A DNA stretch of 9,018 nt from an archaeon (GTDB lineage: Archaea > Methanobacteriota > Methanobacteria > Methanobacteriales > Methanobacteriaceae). Under the pieces are notes generated by a model that saw only the letters and a program-made list of their open reading frames with translations, did not search any database and was not told the DNA's origin. The stretch covers positions 1 to 9,018 of the forward strand of contig JAKSUE010000039.1 in the NCBI GenBank assembly GCA_024409165.1, read 5' to 3'. The stretch's first letter is position 1. Every line of letters begins with the position of its first letter. This document shows positions 5,687-9,018 of this stretch, in pieces. Made by a program: the position numbers and the translations under genes.

Positions 5687-5831
5687 TTAATTCTTTAAAT
5701 TTTTAATTTTTTAACTTTTTAATTCTTTTATTTTTTTATTTATTTTCATTCTTTATTTTTTATTTTTATTTTCTATTTTTCCCTATTTTTTCTTTTTTTA
5801 TTTTTACTTTTATTTTTACATTCATATTTTA
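5687..5831 (+). terminator. 145-nt G-free oligo-T termination zone
   Basis: The + strand has no G from 5687 to 5831 and consists mostly of T runs of 4 to 7 broken by A or C. There is no stable stem. Repeated oligo-U is the known archaeal termination signal, so this should stop the KH transcript, in several places rather than one. Confidence 0.5.
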
Positions 5832-5911
5832 GTTATGTGATAAATTTTTATTAAAATATTATTTTAATTTTAAGACATATGTATGGCTTGAGTTTTTTCA
5901 TATATGTTTAA

Positions 5912-5937
5912 ACCTTAGCTTTATTTAAACTTAAGGT
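5912..5937. promoter_or_regulatory. 26-bp dyad, candidate operator
   Basis: Outer arms ACCTTA (5912-5917) and TAAGGT (5932-5937) and inner arms TTTA (5920-5923) and TAAA (5926-5929) share one centre. TTTAAAC occurs twice (5907-5913 and 5924-5930), 17 bp apart. It lies about 65-90 bp upstream of the TTTATATA box at 6001, a position where an activator or repressor could act. Confidence 0.33.
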
Positions 5938-6000
5938 AAGTTCATATTTTTTATAAATTATTGTACTTAATTATAATATTTTTAAAATAATAGTAAAAAC

Positions 6001-6008
6001 TTTATATA
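6001..6008 (+). promoter_or_regulatory. Likely TATA box for top6B-top6A
   Basis: TTTATATA after an A-rich stretch (AGTAAAAAC), which resembles a BRE-TATA arrangement. The start would be near 6030, giving a leader of about 220 nt before GTG 6253. A weaker CTATATTA core at 6182-6189 would give a short leader of about 40 nt instead. Which one is used cannot be told from sequence. Confidence 0.4.
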
Positions 6009-6026
6009 CTTTAATCAACATAGATA

Positions 6027-6066
6027 TATGTATGGAATAAAATACATAGTTTTAATGTATTTTTTT
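6027..6066 (+). promoter_or_regulatory. Mutually exclusive hairpins ending in a T run
   Basis: ATGTAT (6028-6033), ATACAT (6042-6047) and ATGTAT (6055-6060) can pair 1-2 or 2-3. The 2-3 stem extends to 9 bp (6039-6047 with 6055-6063) and runs into T residues up to 6066, terminator-like. It lies at or just after the start predicted from the 6001 box. The pairing is seen; a regulatory role is inference. Confidence 0.28.
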
Positions 6067-6150
6067 ACAGTCAATAAAAATATTTTAAAAAAAATTAATA
6101 GAATATTTTTATTATTTTTTAATAATTTTATAATGTCATTTTTTAGTTTT

Positions 6151-6195
6151 TTAATGTAATTTTTATTTGTTGTAGCTAGTGCTATATTACATTAA
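6151..6195 (+). promoter_or_regulatory. 10-bp perfect inverted repeat with nested hairpin in the top6B leader
   Basis: TTAATGTAAT (6151-6160) and ATTACATTAA (6186-6195) are exact reverse complements. In the 25-bp loop a second stem TAGC/GCTA (6173-6176 with 6181-6184) abuts the right arm. The right arm overlaps the secondary TATA-like core. It ends 45 bp before the AGGAGG site, so it could be an operator or a leader RNA structure. Confidence 0.4.
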
Positions 6196-6240
6196 GATTA
6201 TTATAATTTTATTAATTTTAATTATATGAAAAAGAGATTA

Positions 6241-6246
6241 AGGAGG
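6241..6246 (+). promoter_or_regulatory. Ribosome binding site deciding the top6B GTG start
   Basis: AGGAGG lies 6 nt before GTG 6253. It falls inside the reading frame that would begin at ATG 6226, and no such site precedes 6226, so translation begins at 6253. Confidence 0.85.
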
Positions 6247-6252
6247 TTAATT

Positions 6253-8040
6253 GTGTCTCAACAAGCTAATGAACTCTTTGAAAATTTTAATGAATTAACA
6301 CCTTCAGAGTTCTTCAGAAAAAATAAGCAGATGTTAGGATTTTCTGGAAAAATTAGATCTTTGACTATTGTTTTCCACGAATTGATTACTAACAGTTTTG
6401 ATGCTGCGGAAGAAGCAGGTATTCTTCCAGAAATTAAAATAGATTTACGTAGAGTCGGTAAAGATCATTATATTCTTAGACATTCCGATAATGGTCCAGG
6501 TATTCCTGAAGACTTTGTAATGAAAGTATACTGTGTAATGTTTGCAGGTTCTAAATTTAGAAACATTCAATCAAGAGGACAACAAGGTTTAGGTTGTAGT
6601 GGTTGTGTACTTTTATCTCAAATGACTACTGGTGAAGCTACTCATGTTATTTCTGGTTACAGAGAAAATGGTGAGCTTAAAGGAGTCAAAATGAAGTTTA
6701 AAATGGATGTTAAACAGAATAAAGGAGATTTAATTAAAAAAGAAAGATTCACTCCTGAAAGTACTGGTGTTTGTATCCAACTTCACTTTAAAGAAGTATC
6801 TTATTCCTTAGCAGAACAAGGTGCATTTGAGTACATCCGTAGAACTATGATTGCTAACCCTCATGCAAAAATTACCTTTAGAGATCCAAGTGGTCACAAA
6901 TATATCTTTAAAAGAGCTGCTGAAATTGTTCCAGTTCTTCCAAAAGAAGTTTTACCACACCCTAAAGGTGTAACTGCTGATGATATTGTTACTATGGCAA
7001 AATTCACAGATAAAAGAAACTTTAAAAGTTTACTTACAAGTTCTTTATCAAGAATGTCTAATAAGAAAATCAAAGAGCTTGAAGAAATTACTCATATTGA
7101 CATGAAAAAACGTCCTAAGAGTATGACTTGGGATGAAGCTGAAACTATTGTTAAAGCTTTCCAAAAAATGAAATTCATGGCACCTCCTTCAGATGGTCTT
7201 ATTCCTATTGGTGAAGAGCAAATTGAAAAAGGTATGAGATTAATCCTTAAACCTGAATTTATTACTACAATTACAAGAAGCCCTGTAACTTATAAAGGTG
7301 GTGTAGCATTCATTGTAGAAGCAGGTATTGCTTACGGTGGAGATGCTGGTAGAGTTGTAAATGAACAAAGAAAATCTGAAATTTTAAGATTTGCTAATAG
7401 AGTTCCTTTAACTTTCGACCAAGGTAGCTGTGCTATTACAGAAGCTTTAAAATCTATTGATTGGAGAAGATATGGTCTTAGAGACTTAGATAACACTCCA
7501 CTTACTTTATTTGTAAACATTGTTTCAACTCAAGTTCCTTACCTTTCTACAGGTAAACAGAGTGTAGCTCCAGAACCTGAGATTGTTAATGAAATCAGAC
7601 AAGCTACTATGAAAATAGCTAGAAAACTTCAAAAACATTTAAGATCTAAAAAAGCTGAAAAAGAAAAAGCAATGAGATCTAAAATATTTGAAGACTTAGT
7701 TCCAGTTATTATTGAAGAAGCTGCAGTTTTAGCTGAAACTCCAGTTCCTGATTATAAACCTGTTCTTGCTAAAGTAACACGTAGAGCTTTAGCTGAGTTA
7801 ATGGGTGAAAAGGTAGAAGATGAAGAGGAAGAAGAAGACCTTATTGATTCATTACTTGATGAACTTGATGAATTTGGTAATGTTGTAGATTCAGAACACT
7901 CTTCCCGTAATGAAGATTTAAATAAATCTGACTTTGATGATATTTTACGTGAAGAAAAAGAACTTTCTGCTAAATCTAAAAAAGGTAAGAAAGCTAAAAA
8001 AACAGGTCAAGCAACTTTAATAGATGATGAAGGAGAGTAG
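6253..8040 (+). CDS. top6B: DNA topoisomerase VI subunit B (ATPase subunit)
   Basis: ATP-binding subunit of the type IIB topoisomerase, which with Top6A forms an A2B2 enzyme that passes one duplex through another to relax and unlink DNA. The 595-residue protein shows the GHKL fold: N-box FHELITNSFDA (41-51; Glu43, Asn47), G1 box DNGPGI (79-84) and G2 glycine loop GQQGLG (109-114). The H2TH segment follows (about 230-305). The transducer domain carries the switch lysine Lys435 in TGKQSVAP and a long helix (about 443-520). The tail is unusual: an acidic run (521-541) then a basic Lys-rich stretch ending GQATLIDDEGE, longer than the core enzyme needs. GTG 6253 is chosen for its AGGAGG site at 6 nt; starting at ATG 6226 would add nine residues (MKKRLRRLI) that encode that site. 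top6A follows after 5 bp. Two cysteines (115, 118) sit in the ATP lid. Confidence 0.97.
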   Translation: MSQQANELFENFNELTPSEFFRKNKQMLGFSGKIRSLTIVFHELITNSFDAAEEAGILPEIKIDLRRVGKDHYILRHSDNGPGIPEDFVMKVYCVMFAGSKFRNIQSRGQQGLGCSGCVLLSQMTTGEATHVISGYRENGELKGVKMKFKMDVKQNKGDLIKKERFTPESTGVCIQLHFKEVSYSLAEQGAFEYIRRTMIANPHAKITFRDPSGHKYIFKRAAEIVPVLPKEVLPHPKGVTADDIVTMAKFTDKRNFKSLLTSSLSRMSNKKIKELEEITHIDMKKRPKSMTWDEAETIVKAFQKMKFMAPPSDGLIPIGEEQIEKGMRLILKPEFITTITRSPVTYKGGVAFIVEAGIAYGGDAGRVVNEQRKSEILRFANRVPLTFDQGSCAITEALKSIDWRRYGLRDLDNTPLTLFVNIVSTQVPYLSTGKQSVAPEPEIVNEIRQATMKIARKLQKHLRSKKAEKEKAMRSKIFEDLVPVIIEEAAVLAETPVPDYKPVLAKVTRRALAELMGEKVEDEEEEEDLIDSLLDELDEFGNVVDSEHSSRNEDLNKSDFDDILREEKELSAKSKKGKKAKKTGQATLIDDEGE

Positions 8041-8045
8041 ATTAA

Positions 8046-9018
8046 ATGGCTGAAACTAAACATGAACATACTCATAGAGATCAAAGAAAACAATATACTT
8101 TTAATAAACTTAAAGGATTTGGTCAAGAAATCATCGAAGAAATTGGCCAAAATAAAGTTCCTACTGTTAAAATTCCTTCCAGAGGAACTGGTAATCTTAT
8201 TTATGACCCTGATAAACGTTATTATGTTCTTGGAGATAGAAAAGGTAGAAGATCTCTTGGTAATGTAAAACAAATTAGAAAATTAGGACAAATGGTTTAT
8301 ACTGCTAATTTCTGTAAAGATTTAGTATTAAGAGATAAAACAGCTACTATCAGGGAAATGTATTATATCTCTGAAGGTTGGGGTATTGAATTTAATACAC
8401 AACAAGAATCTAACACTGTAGGTGAAGATTTAGAAGTAGCATTAGGTGTTACTCGTGAAGATTTAGGATTAATGCCTGAGGAAGACGGTGCATCTGTTTA
8501 CGGAGACATTACTCTCTTAGATGGTGAATTTGAAATCAATGCTATGAAAGCAGGTAAATCTGGTTATACCATTTCTCCTACTATTGACCAAGTAGAACTC
8601 TTAGATTGTGGTGCTGACTTTGTACTTGCAGTGGAAACCATGGGGATGTTCCACAGGTTAGTACAAGAAAATGCATTTAAAAGATACAACTGTTTAATTG
8701 TAGGTCTTAAAGGTCAAGCAGCACGTGCTACAAGAAGATTCATTAAAAGATGTAACGAAGAATTAGGTCTCCCTGTATACATCTGTAACGACGGAGACCC
8801 TTGGGGATTCCACATTGCACAAGTTATTATTTCTGGTAGTGCAAAATTAGCTCATGTAAATCATGAATTAGCTACTCCTGATGCTAAATTCTTAGGAGTA
8901 ACTGCAAGTGATATTATTGAATACGAACTTCCAACTGATCCACTCAAGGACATTGACGTTCTTAGATTAAAAGAGCTTTCAAAAGACCCAAGGTATAAAA
9001 CTGAATTCTGGCAAACTG
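8046..9018 (+). CDS. top6A: DNA topoisomerase VI subunit A (catalytic, Spo11-like), 3' partial
   Basis: DNA-cleaving subunit, related to Spo11. The frame is open for 324 codons from ATG 8046 to the window edge; the family is about 360-370 residues, so roughly 40 are missing. The winged-helix (CAP-like) domain holds REMYY (103-107), whose tyrosines include the DNA-linking one, by alignment probably Tyr107. The Toprim domain has Glu197 in LAVETMG and the metal-binding DGD at 249-251 in NDGDPWG. The N-terminus (MAETKHEHTH) is charged. The site AGGAG (8031-8035) lies inside the last codons of top6B, 10 nt before the ATG, and the gap between the genes is 5 bp, so the two subunits are translationally coupled, suiting equal output. 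Confidence 0.97.
   Translation, partial: MAETKHEHTHRDQRKQYTFNKLKGFGQEIIEEIGQNKVPTVKIPSRGTGNLIYDPDKRYYVLGDRKGRRSLGNVKQIRKLGQMVYTANFCKDLVLRDKTATIREMYYISEGWGIEFNTQQESNTVGEDLEVALGVTREDLGLMPEEDGASVYGDITLLDGEFEINAMKAGKSGYTISPTIDQVELLDCGADFVLAVETMGMFHRLVQENAFKRYNCLIVGLKGQAARATRRFIKRCNEELGLPVYICNDGDPWGFHIAQVIISGSAKLAHVNHELATPDAKFLGVTASDIIEYELPTDPLKDIDVLRLKELSKDPRYKTEFWQT

Larger units (their letters stand above)
5625..6252. other. Long structured intergenic region before top6B
   Basis: This 628-bp spacer has no convincing gene. In order it holds an imperfect direct repeat just past the KH stop, a 145-nt G-free T-rich zone, a 26-bp dyad, a TTTATATA box, overlapping hairpins, a 10-bp perfect inverted repeat, and the top6B ribosome site. 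A 43-codon frame at 6028-6159 is hydrophobic AT-rich noise without a ribosome site. Confidence 0.6.

Noticed and set aside
5877..6035. 10-nt direct repeat ATATGTATGG at 5877-5886 and 6026-6035
   Set aside because: Short and AT-rich, 149 bp apart, with no matching context; chance is likely.
6028..6159. 43-codon hydrophobic frame in the top6B leader
   Set aside because: No ribosome site, Phe/Ile/Asn/Lys composition as expected for AT-rich non-coding DNA, and overlaps the hairpin elements.
7332..7520. Open frame of 62 codons on the minus strand inside top6B
   Set aside because: Antisense shadow of the transducer domain.
8007..8273. Open frames on both strands near 8007-8273
   Set aside because: Both are out-of-frame shadows of the top6B end and the top6A start; the true frame runs from ATG 8046 to the window edge.
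1..9018. tRNA, rRNA, CRISPR array, insertion sequence or integration site
   Set aside because: No GC-rich cloverleaf, no regularly spaced repeats, no transposase or integrase frame and no terminal inverted repeats were seen on either strand.

Overview
The window comes from a low-GC methanogenic archaeon, most likely Methanobrevibacter or a close relative in the Methanobacteriales. The evidence is the set of archaeal information-processing genes (aIF1A, RIO1 kinase, a Dim2-like KH protein, both topoisomerase VI subunits), strong GGTGA/AGGAGG Shine-Dalgarno sites, TTTATATA-type promoter boxes, and very AT-rich spacers full of oligo-T runs. The genus is inferred from composition and gene content only.

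Layout, left to right. Bases 53-2124 (+) hold a two-gene unit: an archaeal HAD-type phosphoglycolate phosphatase, then a TldE/PmbA-type protein that lacks the metalloprotease motif. Bases 2201-3067 (-) hold a convergent pair: a stand-alone GyrI-like effector-binding domain protein, followed by a short lysine/glutamate-rich helical protein of unknown function. A 369-bp divergent spacer (3068-3436) contains a tandemly duplicated promoter box and a 33-bp dyad. From 3437 to the window end all genes are on + : aIF1A (TTG start), RIO1 kinase, the Dim2/Pno1-like KH protein, topoisomerase VI subunit B, and topoisomerase VI subunit A, which runs off the edge after 324 codons.

How the genes relate. aIF1A, RIO1 and the KH protein all act in translation initiation or small-subunit maturation by family knowledge. 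They are separated by 201 and 298 bp, with terminator-like and promoter-like signals, so they look like neighbours with their own promoters rather than a tight operon. top6B and top6A are 5 bp apart and clearly co-translated; together they form the A2B2 type IIB topoisomerase. The 628-bp spacer before top6B is the most structured non-coding stretch. It has a T-rich G-free terminator zone, a 26-bp dyad, a strong promoter box, competing hairpins, and a 10-bp perfect inverted repeat just upstream of the ribosome binding site.

Three starts need care. top6B starts at GTG 6253 (not ATG 6226), RIO1 at ATG 3944 (not GTG 3935), and aIF1A at TTG 3437; each follows from a well-placed Shine-Dalgarno site. 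No tRNA, rRNA, insertion sequence, CRISPR array or clear defence system is visible. The coding genes are mostly conserved housekeeping genes. The less explained parts are the minus-strand pair and the structured leaders.
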